The position numbers and the translations under genes were made by a program. Below are positions 23,196 to 31,067 of a DNA stretch of 64,000 nt, in pieces. The DNA is from CAYJAY01 sp964368445 (lineage in GTDB: Bacteria > Bacillota > Clostridia > Oscillospirales > Ruminococcaceae). The number at the start of each line of letters is the position of its first letter. Within the stretch, counting starts at the first letter, position 1. Below the pieces are notes generated by a model, which saw only the letters and a list, made by a program, of their open reading frames with translations, was not told the DNA's origin and searched no databases. The stretch lies in the NCBI GenBank assembly GCA_964368445.1, contig CAYJAY010000001.1, positions 149,097 through 213,096 of the forward strand, in the 5' to 3' direction.

Positions 23196-24327
23196 AAAAT
23201 TCACACACCTTATCAACAATTTTTTGATTTTCGCTTTGCATACCAAACCAAAGCGGCAACCGCACAATTCTTCCCGAATATTCTTCCGTTATAGGAACGT
23301 CTTCAGGCTTGTATCCAAGCGACAACCCGACAGGCGCAGAATGAAGCGGAATATAGTGGAACACCGACATGATTTCGGCTTTTTTCAAAAATGCTATAAA
23401 ATCATCCCGTGTTTTTCTGCTGTCAAGCATAAGATAGTACATGTGCGCGTTGTGTGTTGCATAGTCAGGTATAAACGGGCGACTTAAAATTCCTTTTTGC
23501 TCAAGATGTTCAAAGCCGCTGTGGTAGGCGTTCCAAGTTTCCATTCGGCCGTTAAGTATCTCGTTAAAACGTTCAAGCTGTCCGCAAAGCATCGCGGCAA
23601 GTATGTCGGACGGAAGGTAGGACGACCCGGGACTTCTCCAAGTGTATTTATCAACCATACCGCGCATGAACAAACTTCTGTCCGTTCCTTTTTCGCGCAT
23701 AATTTCGGCGCGTTTCATGTCTTCAGGGGCTTTAACAACAAGCGCTCCGCCCTCGCCCATGACATAGTTTTTTGATTCGTGGAACGAAAACGCCGCATGG
23801 CTTGAAAGCGTTCCGCAACCCCTTCCTTTATAGGTGCTGCCAACCGCTTGCGCCGCGTCTTCCGACACGATTATGTTATGTTTATTAGCGATGTTGTTAA
23901 TCGCGTCCATGTCACACGGAACGCCGGCATAGTGTACCGGGACAATAGCCTTTGTTTTGTCCGTTATAAGCGGTTCGATTAAGTTCGCGTCAAGGTTCAT
24001 CGTCCTTTTATCTACATCACAAAAAACAATCTTTGCACCGCGAAGCAGATATGCGTTTGCGGTTGAAACAAAGGTGTACGACGGCATTATAACTTCGTCG
24101 CCTTCTTTGATTTCGGCGAGCATAGCGCCCATTTCAAGGGCATGGGTTCCCGACGTCGTCAGAAGAATTTCGGGCTCGTTCCCGTTCATATCTTTGCCGA
24201 TGATTTGTTTGAGAAGTTCGGTGGCCTTTTTTGTGAAAAAACCGTCTCCGCAAAGAGTTTTGTCCGCCGCTTGCGCCATGTAATCTTTTTCGAGAGCGGT
24301 TATTGAAGGACGATTGAACAAAAGCAT
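23188..24327 (-). CDS. DegT/DnrJ/EryC1 sugar aminotransferase (WecE/RffA-like)
   Basis: A PLP-dependent enzyme of 379 residues, closest by motif to dTDP-4-amino-4,6-dideoxygalactose transaminase. It has the start MLLFNRPSITALEKDYM, the GTHALEMGAM phosphate-binding segment, EDAAQAVGSTYKGRGCGTLS, and the catalytic-lysine region SFHESKNYVMGEGGAL. The product would be a 4-amino-4,6-dideoxyhexose nucleotide. It is the first gene of a three-gene operon. No sugar 4,6-dehydratase is present in the window, so the substrate must come from elsewhere. Confidence 0.88.
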   Translation of the reverse strand: MLLFNRPSITALEKDYMAQAADKTLCGDGFFTKKATELLKQIIGKDMNGNEPEILLTTSGTHALEMGAMLAEIKEGDEVIMPSYTFVSTANAYLLRGAKIVFCDVDKRTMNLDANLIEPLITDKTKAIVPVHYAGVPCDMDAINNIANKHNIIVSEDAAQAVGSTYKGRGCGTLSSHAAFSFHESKNYVMGEGGALVVKAPEDMKRAEIMREKGTDRSLFMRGMVDKYTWRSPGSSYLPSDILAAMLCGQLERFNEILNGRMETWNAYHSGFEHLEQKGILSRPFIPDYATHNAHMYYLMLDSRKTRDDFIAFLKKAEIMSVFHYIPLHSAPVGLSLGYKPEDVPITEEYSGRIVRLPLWFGMQSENQKIVDKVCEFFV

Positions 24328-24477
24328 AATGCATGTTTCCTTTGTGATTATTTGTTATTATAAGTTATCATAATAATACAATAATTATAGGTGTTTTGTC
24401 AAACTATTAACTCTTTTTTATGTTGACTTTTACAATAATAAAACAAACTGTGATTTTTGCAAGTTTTCTCAAAACAG

Positions 24478-24507
24478 GCATATTTTTCATTCGAAGTATC
24501 ATATAGT
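24478..24507 (+). promoter_or_regulatory. Sigma-E-like sporulation promoter of spoIIP
   Basis: GCATATT (24478-24484), a 15-base spacer and CATATAGT (24500-24507). These resemble the mother-cell sigma-E consensus (ATATT-type -35 and CATA-type -10 at 13-15 bases). It is 32 bases before the spoIIP start, as expected for a gene under sigma-E control in known spore formers. Confidence 0.55.
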
Positions 24508-24538
24508 TTTTAAAAAGCTAAAAGGATTATTTAATTAT

Positions 24539-25732
24539 ATGGACAAAAAAAAACACTTAATTTTTATAAAAGCTATTGTGACGACTTTATTTATATCTAT
24601 TGGAATTGGTGGTTTTGTTTTAAGTTGTTTAAACAATCCCGAAAGATGGCTCTCGTATCTTACGATTATCGGAACGGGGACAAACGTTCCATATGCAACG
24701 CTTATTTCAACCAAGCAAACGCTTGAACAGAAAAACAATTCCTCGATGACCCACAGTTCCCAAAACGGAATAGAAAACGACAGTAGTCTTTCGGTGTACA
24801 ACCCTGAACACGGTTATGTTATAGAACAAATAGAACAGCTTAAACCTACGGAAGAGATGGTTGATAACAACTCTTCGTTTTTTGCGGACCAAGAAACCGC
24901 CGACGCGCTTATTCCGATTGGACAGCGAAAACCAACCCTTGAGCTTTCGCTTAATGTCACACAAGAAAACGAGCAATATTTAAAGTTTGGCGATGGCATA
25001 ACGCTTAACAATACGTCGATAGATAACGACGAAGCAAAAAAACAGCTTGAACAACCATTGTCCTATGCGATTGAGTTAAATTCAAGCGAACCGCAAGTTT
25101 TAATCTTCCACACCCACACAACCGAGAGTTTTGACAGGTTTGATGTGGATTATTACGACATAAACTATCCGACGCGTTCGACCGACAGCAAAAATAATAT
25201 AGTCAAGATTGGGGAGACGATAACAAATGTGCTTATTTCAAACGGAATTAACACGGTTCATGCGACCGAATACCACGACTATCCTGCTTTTGACGGCGCA
25301 TATTATCGAAGCGCCGACACCGTAACAAAATATCTTGAACTCTACCCATCGATTAAAGTGGTGCTCGACGTCCACAGAGACGGTTTAGAGCGTGAGGACG
25401 GAACAAGGCTTAAACCGCTTGTGACTATCGACGAAAAAAAGATAGCCCAGATTATGCTTGTGTGCAACGCCGACGACGGAACAGGATATCATCCCGATTT
25501 TTATGAAAACTTTCGTCTTGCCGCGCGAATACAAAGTGACATGGAAACGCTTTTCCCCGGAATAACAAGGCCAATTCTTTTTGATTATCGTGATTATAAC
25601 CAGTTTATGCACCCCGGAATGTTGCTTGTCGAGGTTGGTTCCCACGGAAATTCGCTTGAACAAGCCGTGCTTTCGGCGGCATGTTTCGGAACAGCTCTTT
25701 CACAAACATTGGAACAGCTTTCCCAAAGTTGA
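24539..25732 (+). CDS. spoIIP: Stage II sporulation protein P (peptidoglycan hydrolase)
   Basis: SpoIIP is an N-acetylmuramoyl-L-alanine amidase and endopeptidase that degrades septal peptidoglycan during engulfment, with SpoIID and SpoIIM. A membrane anchor near residues 7-29 precedes a low-complexity linker. The catalytic domain contains VLIFHTHTTESFD (zinc-binding His and Glu), VVLDVHRDG, and near the C-terminus MHPGMLLVEVGSHGNSLEQA. The 397-residue length is typical. Its presence indicates sporulation capacity, or descent from a spore former. It converges on the SirTM gene with eight bases between the stops. Confidence 0.94.
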   Translation: MDKKKHLIFIKAIVTTLFISIGIGGFVLSCLNNPERWLSYLTIIGTGTNVPYATLISTKQTLEQKNNSSMTHSSQNGIENDSSLSVYNPEHGYVIEQIEQLKPTEEMVDNNSSFFADQETADALIPIGQRKPTLELSLNVTQENEQYLKFGDGITLNNTSIDNDEAKKQLEQPLSYAIELNSSEPQVLIFHTHTTESFDRFDVDYYDINYPTRSTDSKNNIVKIGETITNVLISNGINTVHATEYHDYPAFDGAYYRSADTVTKYLELYPSIKVVLDVHRDGLEREDGTRLKPLVTIDEKKIAQIMLVCNADDGTGYHPDFYENFRLAARIQSDMETLFPGITRPILFDYRDYNQFMHPGMLLVEVGSHGNSLEQAVLSAACFGTALSQTLEQLSQS

Positions 25733-25740
25733 GCGCGTGT

Positions 25741-26616
25741 TTAACGGTGCACGATGTTGTCGATTGTCAACAAAATATCTTGATCGATACAAATCGAACG
25801 TTGCTCGATCTCTTTTGGACAGCAAGCATTTTCGAGATTGATTGTCACATAATTTGCGTTTTGGTTTTGATATACCATCTGCCAAAAGGGAATTTTAATA
25901 ATGGTAGGCGTATTATACCCAACCCCGAGTTCGATAAATAAAACATTTTTACCGTTTGCTTTTTTTAAAAATTCTTGATATAGTTTGGCGGCTTTGTGCC
26001 AACCTTCGGTCTCGACAAACGTCTCGTCCTTTCTAAGGTTGGTTGTCATCTCTGCGCCACAGACGGGACAGGTTGGAACAAGTTTGGATGGAATTTTAAA
26101 ATCCTTTTGTTGTTCAATCATCTTGGTGACCGATTCAAAATTATCATAGGTTTTGTTGTGGCAAGGTTTTGAACATTGGAAAAGCCCATAATCGCCTTGT
26201 GTGTAAAATAGGCGGTTTTTATCAAAACCGTTGCGCACAAAAAGCATGTCGACGTTTGTTGTTACCACGAAATAATCTTTATCCTTCACAAGCGAAAAAA
26301 GGTCTTGATATAGCGAGTTGTCCGATTTTTCATATCGGTTGCAATGGATATGGCGGCTCCAATATGCCCAATGCTCTTCCGGAGTTTTATGGTTGTAAAA
26401 TGCCGCGGAATACATGTCCGAAAGGTTGTATCTTTCGATGAAATCGGAAAACAGCGAACTAAACCGCTCTCCACTGTATGAAAGACCGGCCGAGGCCGAA
26501 AGTCCGGCGCCGGCGCCGACAACAACAAAGTCGCAGCTTTTTAAAAGCTCGTTTATTTTTGCGGTTTTTTGTGAAAAACTCTCGACGTTCCGTTTGGTTA
26601 AATTTGAGTTAAGCAT
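25741..26616 (-). CDS. SirTM-type (class M) sirtuin, protein ADP-ribosyltransferase
   Basis: Contains the NAD-binding motif GAGAGLSASAG (about residues 34-44) and the SirTM-specific TTNVDMLF with Asn121, then FYTQGDYGLFQC with Gln140 in place of the usual catalytic His. A four-cysteine zinc site follows (QCSKPCH and CPVCG). In characterised operons SirTM ADP-ribosylates the lipoylated GcvH-like protein, and the macrodomain partner reverses this. The start at 26616 is preferred to 26637 because AGAGGA precedes it by seven bases; it overlaps the macrodomain gene by eight bases. No GcvH-L or LplA2 gene is nearby, an unusual context. Confidence 0.88.
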   Translation of the reverse strand: MLNSNLTKRNVESFSQKTAKINELLKSCDFVVVGAGAGLSASAGLSYSGERFSSLFSDFIERYNLSDMYSAAFYNHKTPEEHWAYWSRHIHCNRYEKSDNSLYQDLFSLVKDKDYFVVTTNVDMLFVRNGFDKNRLFYTQGDYGLFQCSKPCHNKTYDNFESVTKMIEQQKDFKIPSKLVPTCPVCGAEMTTNLRKDETFVETEGWHKAAKLYQEFLKKANGKNVLFIELGVGYNTPTIIKIPFWQMVYQNQNANYVTINLENACCPKEIEQRSICIDQDILLTIDNIVHR

Positions 26617-27412
26617 TGTGATATCCTCTAGAGTCATTTAAAAGTTTGTTATAGATTTTAAAATCGTTGTCTGTGAAAACATTGAAAACTACCTTTAAAT
26701 TGGTGTGGTTGTTTTGTAAAAAATTAGACACTGTGTTAACTGCAATTTCCGCCGCTTGTTGTGCCGGAAAACAAAAAACACCTGTCGAGATGCAACAAAA
26801 AGCTACCGACTTTATGTTGTTTTCCACTGCGAGTTTCAAACAAGAGTTATAGCAAGACGCTAACAGATTTCTATCTCTATTTGTGAGCTTACCGGAAATA
26901 ATCGGACCTACAGTGTGTAACACATATTTACTTGGCAGATTAAATGCCGGCGTTATCTTTGCTTTCCCCGTTTGTTCCTCGTGACCTTGGGTTTTCATTA
27001 TCTCGTTGCAAGCTAACCTTAATTGAACGCCCGAAAGAGTATGGATAATGTTGTCGATACAATTGTGGAGAGGGGAGAAACACCCGAGAAGCGCCGAGTT
27101 TGCGGCATTAACTACCGCGTCTATTTTAAGCGTTGTTATGTCGCCTTGCCAAACAAAAAGATTTTCGTTTAAACTAGTTGGACAAAGTGTCTCGCTATCA
27201 ATCGTTCCGCGCGCTTCAATTTCCGATTTTAAATAGGCGTCTTGAACTTCTAAAAATTCAGCACTTATCGGCTCGGGAGGTCGCACATTAAACAAAGATC
27301 GAAGCAAATTTTTTTGCTCATCTTGGTTTGTCGGTATTTCTATTTTGTTGTATTTTGGGTTTTCTCCCAGTAGAAACTTTATTAAATAAAGTCTTTGCTG
27401 TTCTCTTGTCAT
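26609..27412 (-). CDS. Zinc-dependent macrodomain protein-ADP-ribose hydrolase
   Basis: A 267-residue macrodomain protein of the kind paired with SirTM. The core reads WQGDITTLKIDAVVNAANSA and then GCFSPLHNCIDN (Cys111, His116, Cys118), the metal-ligand motif of the Zn-macro class, with later YVLHTVGP and FCCISTGVFCFP loops that cradle ADP-ribose. It has the N-terminal helical extension (residues 1-80) usual in this subgroup. It removes ADP-ribose from target proteins. AGGAAA precedes the ATG. It is sandwiched in one operon between a flavin/Fe-S protein and SirTM. Confidence 0.9.
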   Translation of the reverse strand: MTREQQRLYLIKFLLGENPKYNKIEIPTNQDEQKNLLRSLFNVRPPEPISAEFLEVQDAYLKSEIEARGTIDSETLCPTSLNENLFVWQGDITTLKIDAVVNAANSALLGCFSPLHNCIDNIIHTLSGVQLRLACNEIMKTQGHEEQTGKAKITPAFNLPSKYVLHTVGPIISGKLTNRDRNLLASCYNSCLKLAVENNIKSVAFCCISTGVFCFPAQQAAEIAVNTVSNFLQNNHTNLKVVFNVFTDNDFKIYNKLLNDSRGYHNA

Positions 27413-27424
27413 TATGTGCGTTTC

Positions 27425-28093
27425 CTATTTCATATGAGTTATAGCGTCCACGGGGCAGTTTATCAAACAATCCCCACATTCGTCACATCTGTTTATGTCG
27501 ACCGAATATTGTTCGCCCTTTTGATTTATGGCAAGGAAAGAACATTTTTGCTTACATACGCCACAAGAGATGCATTTATCTTGATCTATCTTTAAACCTT
27601 TATATTTTTCTGTTGCTCCACCGAAAGAAAAATATATCCTTTCGAGCTTGTTGTCCCTTGTCTTTTTTTCAAAGTCATAATCAAATATATCGCCATAGCC
27701 CGATGTTATGCAGATTACAACCATTGCTTTATATATTTCGTGGTCTTTTATGCAAAAGTCGAATACGGGATTGTTTTTTGCTTTAAGCTCGTCGATTGAG
27801 ATTTCTTTAACAGCGCCCGTCATTCTAATTGCATAGCCACCGTCAAAGACAGGGAAACCGTTTTGGTCGTGCTCCACTTTTGAACTTGCCGAAAGACCAC
27901 ACACCGAAACATGTCCGTTATTAATTAAATCTTTGTAAAAATCCTTTGTGTACATCGTCATAAAATAGATTCCGTCGTCGTCGTAGCCGCGAAGATGGGC
28001 GATTCGAGTTTCGGGCAAACCTTGTTTTGTTACCGTTGCAAACGTTAAACATCCGACGTTGTCAAACTTTTCGAAGATCTCTTTATTAGTCAT
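27425..28093 (-). CDS. PNPOx-like flavin protein with C-terminal 2x[4Fe-4S] ferredoxin domain
   Basis: A 222-residue protein. Residues 1-150 are a pyridoxamine-5'-phosphate-oxidase-like split barrel that probably binds FMN (GCLTFATVTKQGLPETRIAHL). Residues 170-222 contain two ferredoxin-type motifs, CISCGVCKQKC and CDECGDCLINCP. Such proteins are probable flavin reductases or electron donors; the substrate is unknown. AAGGAAA lies eight bases before the ATG at 28093; the frame is open far upstream but without coding character. It is the first gene of the operon with the macrodomain and SirTM genes, and divergent from hxlR. Confidence 0.85.
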   Translation of the reverse strand: MTNKEIFEKFDNVGCLTFATVTKQGLPETRIAHLRGYDDDGIYFMTMYTKDFYKDLINNGHVSVCGLSASSKVEHDQNGFPVFDGGYAIRMTGAVKEISIDELKAKNNPVFDFCIKDHEIYKAMVVICITSGYGDIFDYDFEKKTRDNKLERIYFSFGGATEKYKGLKIDQDKCISCGVCKQKCSFLAINQKGEQYSVDINRCDECGDCLINCPVDAITHMK

Positions 28094-28239
28094 TTTTTTG
28101 TTTCCTTTACAATTATATTTAAAGGGAGTGGATAAATAGAGCCCGGTAAGAAGCGCTTTGCATATAACCTCTCGATAGGCGGGGGAGATATACAAAAACC
28201 AAATCACCGCAATTGTCCACACCTTATTTGAATGTTGAC

Positions 28240-28267
28240 TTGACAAAATGATTGTTAATAATATAAT
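28240..28267 (+). promoter_or_regulatory. Strong sigma-A promoter of hxlR
   Basis: Consensus TTGACA (28240-28245), a 16-base spacer and consensus TATAAT (28262-28267), about 105 bases before the hxlR ATG. The transcript leader would contain the palindrome at 28313. Confidence 0.65.
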
Positions 28268-28312
28268 AGGGTTATAAATACATTTTGTAAAGTAAGCACT
28301 TATTTGTAGTAT

Positions 28313-28330
28313 AGTTTCCGTTTGGAAACT
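28313..28330. promoter_or_regulatory. Inverted repeat, candidate HxlR operator
   Basis: Seven-base arms AGTTTCC and GGAAACT around GTTT. A second smaller dyad (AAGT-AAGC-ACTT) is at 28290-28301. Both lie in the divergent region between hxlR and the flavin/macro/SirTM operon, where a regulator site is expected. Confidence 0.4.
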
Positions 28331-28371
28331 AACAGTAATAGCTGCTTGAATTTGATTGGAGAACGTAAATA

Positions 28372-28698
28372 ATGGTAGAAATATTGCCGGCTTGCCCTGT
28401 AGAAACGACGTTAACACTTATAAGCGACAAATGGAAGATATTAATAATCAGAGATCTTCAAGACGGGACAAAGCGTTTCGGTGAACTTAAAAGGTCGGTT
28501 AATGGCATATCGCAAAAAGTGTTGACCGCAAACCTTAGACATATGGAAAGCAACGGGCTTGTTAGCCGCAAGGTATACGCCGAAGTGCCCCCAAAGGTTG
28601 AGTATTCGTTGACAGAACTTGGCGCTAGCTTGGAGCCAGTTATATCGGCTATGGCGGCGTGGGGGACAGACTATAAAAACAAGCGTGCAAAGCTCTAA
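28372..28698 (+). CDS. HxlR family winged-helix regulator
   Basis: A 108-residue winged-helix protein with the HxlR hallmarks: CPVETTLTLISDKWKILIIRDL at the N-terminus, RFGELKRSVNGISQKVLTANLRHMESNGLVSR as the recognition region, and the wing PPKVEYSLTELGASLEP. Cys8 matches the redox-sensing cysteine of YodB/HypR-type members, which respond to quinones and aldehydes or disulfide stress. GGAGAA precedes the ATG. It is divergent from the flavin/macro/SirTM operon, its most likely target (inference). Confidence 0.9.
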   Translation: MVEILPACPVETTLTLISDKWKILIIRDLQDGTKRFGELKRSVNGISQKVLTANLRHMESNGLVSRKVYAEVPPKVEYSLTELGASLEPVISAMAAWGTDYKNKRAKL

Positions 28699-28709
28699 CA
28701 AAATGGTGC

Positions 28710-28737
28710 AAAGCTCTAACAAATTTGTTAGAGCTTT
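28710..28737 (+). terminator. Palindromic hairpin, probable hxlR terminator
   Basis: Eleven-base perfect arms (AAAGCTCTAAC and its complement) with a six-base centre, 12 bases after the hxlR stop. The sequence GTGCAAAGCTCTAACAAA is also directly repeated immediately upstream. A-rich rather than T-rich sequence follows on the plus strand. Confidence 0.5.
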
Positions 28738-28842
28738 AAAAAGTTATCATTTAACGTATACTCTTTAGAACATAAATCGACAGAAAAAAATAACGGGGTT
28801 GTGACGAAACGGAATAACATTTGTTAAATTGACCAATAAATT

Positions 28843-28918
28843 TAGGGGCGGTCCTGCGTGAGAGCCCGAAACCTTGGATTTACCATTGATTTCGGGCGAA
28901 CACATAGGTTCGCCCCTA
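28843..28918. repeat. REP-like palindromic repeat
   Basis: The outer arms TAGGGGCG (28843-28850) and CGCCCCTA (28911-28918) enclose GCCCGAAA/TTTCGGGC arms (28864-28871, 28890-28897). The right half alone forms a hairpin, GGGCGAAC with GTTCGCCC (28894-28915). No open frame. A smaller element of similar style (GTAGGGGAGGAT...) is at 57291. Apart from this, the 300-base gap between hxlR and the HD gene holds only the hxlR hairpin. Confidence 0.65.
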
Positions 28919-28998
28919 CCGTTTTTTGTGCATTATGACAATTTTGTCACTGCGCCGTATTTTGTTTTTTTATTGCCTGTTTAACGACACGTTTTTAT

Positions 28999-30960
28999 CT
29001 ATTCGTCGCTTACCATGGCGGGCGGTGTTACGGCGTTTGAAAGATCATCGTTTGAAAAACATGAATAGTACACTTCGTAACGGAAGTTGTCCAAAAGATC
29101 TTGAATTGAATCGAAGAGCTTTTGATCCTCGAAGATAAGCTTGGTAACAAACGGACAATATCTTGTGCCAATCTGCGACAACATATCCTCTCGTAGATGC
29201 TCAAGGGTTTTTTCGCTGGCATAGCTTCTTCCTATGTTGTCGGTTGCGGCGTCTATCGTGTCTGCTATTGATATTATATCTATAATGGTTTTAATCGGAG
29301 AGGAAACGTTGTCAAAGTTTGCGGGATAACCAAATTTTCCGTTGAAGCTTTTGTGGTGACCTAGAGCTACGTCCGAAATAAACGAAACAAGCTCGCTGCT
29401 GTCAAGCTTATGAATAAACGTTATGTCTTTGATGGTTTTATATTTTATCGCATCGACATCGAGCGAAGATTTGTCTCGAATGAATCCGACCGATTTAGAG
29501 GAATGTTGCTTTATCATCTCGAATTCTTTGTCATTAAGCTTTCGCACATAAAAAGAAATCATGTGGGAATAAACTATTTTTCCGATGTCGTGCAACAAGC
29601 CCGAATACCAAACCAACGTTAAAAGGTTGTTAAGCTCGCTTTCAAGCTGTTGATTGTTGTTTATGTTTGGAAGACCAAACAGCTTTTCGGGGTAGTGATT
29701 TGCAAGATACACAACTATTGTGAAAGCTATTTTGGAAACCATGACGGAATGGGCGAAGGTTGGCGGGTGTCGATAGACCGTTAAAGACAATAAAAGTTTA
29801 AGATATTCTATTTGGTCAAACATTCCATGGCTTCCAACTGCAAAGTTGGACAAAAGTGTGGTGACGTATGACCTTGACACCGTTTCCGGGATATTTTTCA
29901 CATAGTCGAAAACTTCGCTTTCAACCTCTTTAGTTAGCTTGGTTTTAAACTCTTCGGAAAAAGTTTCAGGGTCGACATAACTCATATAGTAAAGAAACAG
30001 CGCAGAACATTGAAGCTTTTTATACAGGTCGTCATAGCTATAGTCGCCCTCGGCGTCATGATAGCTGCGATACAAGAACTCCACAACATCGGTTATAGTT
30101 GCAAGCCCGTTATAGTATTTTGCGACTATCAAATAATATATTCGTTTAATCTTGGTGGTTGTGTGGTCGTTTGTTTGAAGTTTGCTTTTGGCGGTATAGT
30201 TTTCATAGCTTTCCTTTGCCGCCATCAAAAGACGTTTTATATACTCCTTTTTAACGGCTTCTGTTCTGCTGTATGACCTTAAAGCACTGATAGTTGTGGA
30301 GCAGATGTTTTCGTTAAGGTTTTGGAAAAAAGCCTCCCAAGCGAAATCGGGGTCGTGCTTCATTGCGACATTTTCCCAAAAATTCTTTGCCCTGTCATAT
30401 CGTCTGAAGATTTCATCAAGATCTAAATCTGCGACGCTTATGTAGGCGTTTCCATATGCCCTGGCTATTAAGTTGCGCGTTTCCCTGTCAAATTCGTGGT
30501 ATCTGTCGCTGAAAGCAATTACTTTGTCATAACATTTTGACATGTCGGCTTTAAAAAGCGTGCCTTCAAGATAAAAAAGGGCTAACCCTTTAAAAAACAT
30601 GTTTTTAATGTACATCGCTTCGTTGCCGTTTGCTTTCGCATATTTTGTCAAGGCATCTCGTATATCATAGCTTAAGCCGGTGTCTATGCTTTGTTTATAT
30701 CCCGAAAGTTTTTCGGCAAACTCTTGAAATTCAATTGCCTGTTCAAAAGTGACTGCTTCGGGATCTTTTAAAAACGGGGTTATATGTTGGTCGATTAAAT
30801 CGTTAGTTTGTTTTATGACATGACGAATTTCAACACCGCGCTGTTCTAAAACTTCCCTTACATTTTCCCGAGTAATACCGTTTTTGTCGGAAAACTGTTT
30901 AGAAGCTAGTTCGGTAAATTTAAGTTCGTATTCAATTATCTTTTCAAATACTTCTCTCAT
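28999..30960 (-). CDS. HD-GYP-like phosphohydrolase with long helical N-terminal region
   Basis: A 653-residue protein. Residues 1-390 are predominantly helical with TPR-like character and no named domain that I recognise. Residues 400-610 form an HD-type metal phosphohydrolase: FAHSVMVSKIA, GLLHDIGKIVYSHM, QHSSKSVGFI, ALGHHKSFNGKFGYP and DIISIADTIDAATDNIGRSY. The HHxxxxGxGYP-like spacing places it near HD-GYP cyclic di-GMP phosphodiesterases, although the classic HHExxDGxGYP is altered to HHKSFNGKFGYP. It may degrade cyclic di-GMP or a related nucleotide. No good ribosome binding site is seen; it is monocistronic. Confidence 0.78.
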   Translation of the reverse strand: MREVFEKIIEYELKFTELASKQFSDKNGITRENVREVLEQRGVEIRHVIKQTNDLIDQHITPFLKDPEAVTFEQAIEFQEFAEKLSGYKQSIDTGLSYDIRDALTKYAKANGNEAMYIKNMFFKGLALFYLEGTLFKADMSKCYDKVIAFSDRYHEFDRETRNLIARAYGNAYISVADLDLDEIFRRYDRAKNFWENVAMKHDPDFAWEAFFQNLNENICSTTISALRSYSRTEAVKKEYIKRLLMAAKESYENYTAKSKLQTNDHTTTKIKRIYYLIVAKYYNGLATITDVVEFLYRSYHDAEGDYSYDDLYKKLQCSALFLYYMSYVDPETFSEEFKTKLTKEVESEVFDYVKNIPETVSRSYVTTLLSNFAVGSHGMFDQIEYLKLLLSLTVYRHPPTFAHSVMVSKIAFTIVVYLANHYPEKLFGLPNINNNQQLESELNNLLTLVWYSGLLHDIGKIVYSHMISFYVRKLNDKEFEMIKQHSSKSVGFIRDKSSLDVDAIKYKTIKDITFIHKLDSSELVSFISDVALGHHKSFNGKFGYPANFDNVSSPIKTIIDIISIADTIDAATDNIGRSYASEKTLEHLREDMLSQIGTRYCPFVTKLIFEDQKLFDSIQDLLDNFRYEVYYSCFSNDDLSNAVTPPAMVSDE

Positions 30961-31067
30961 AAATAACGTCGTTTAAATAGTCCTTATAGTTTTAAAATAG
31001 CTTAAATATTATACATTAAGCGTCGTGAATATGCAATTTCAAAATTGAAACCAACAGGTTACTTTTT

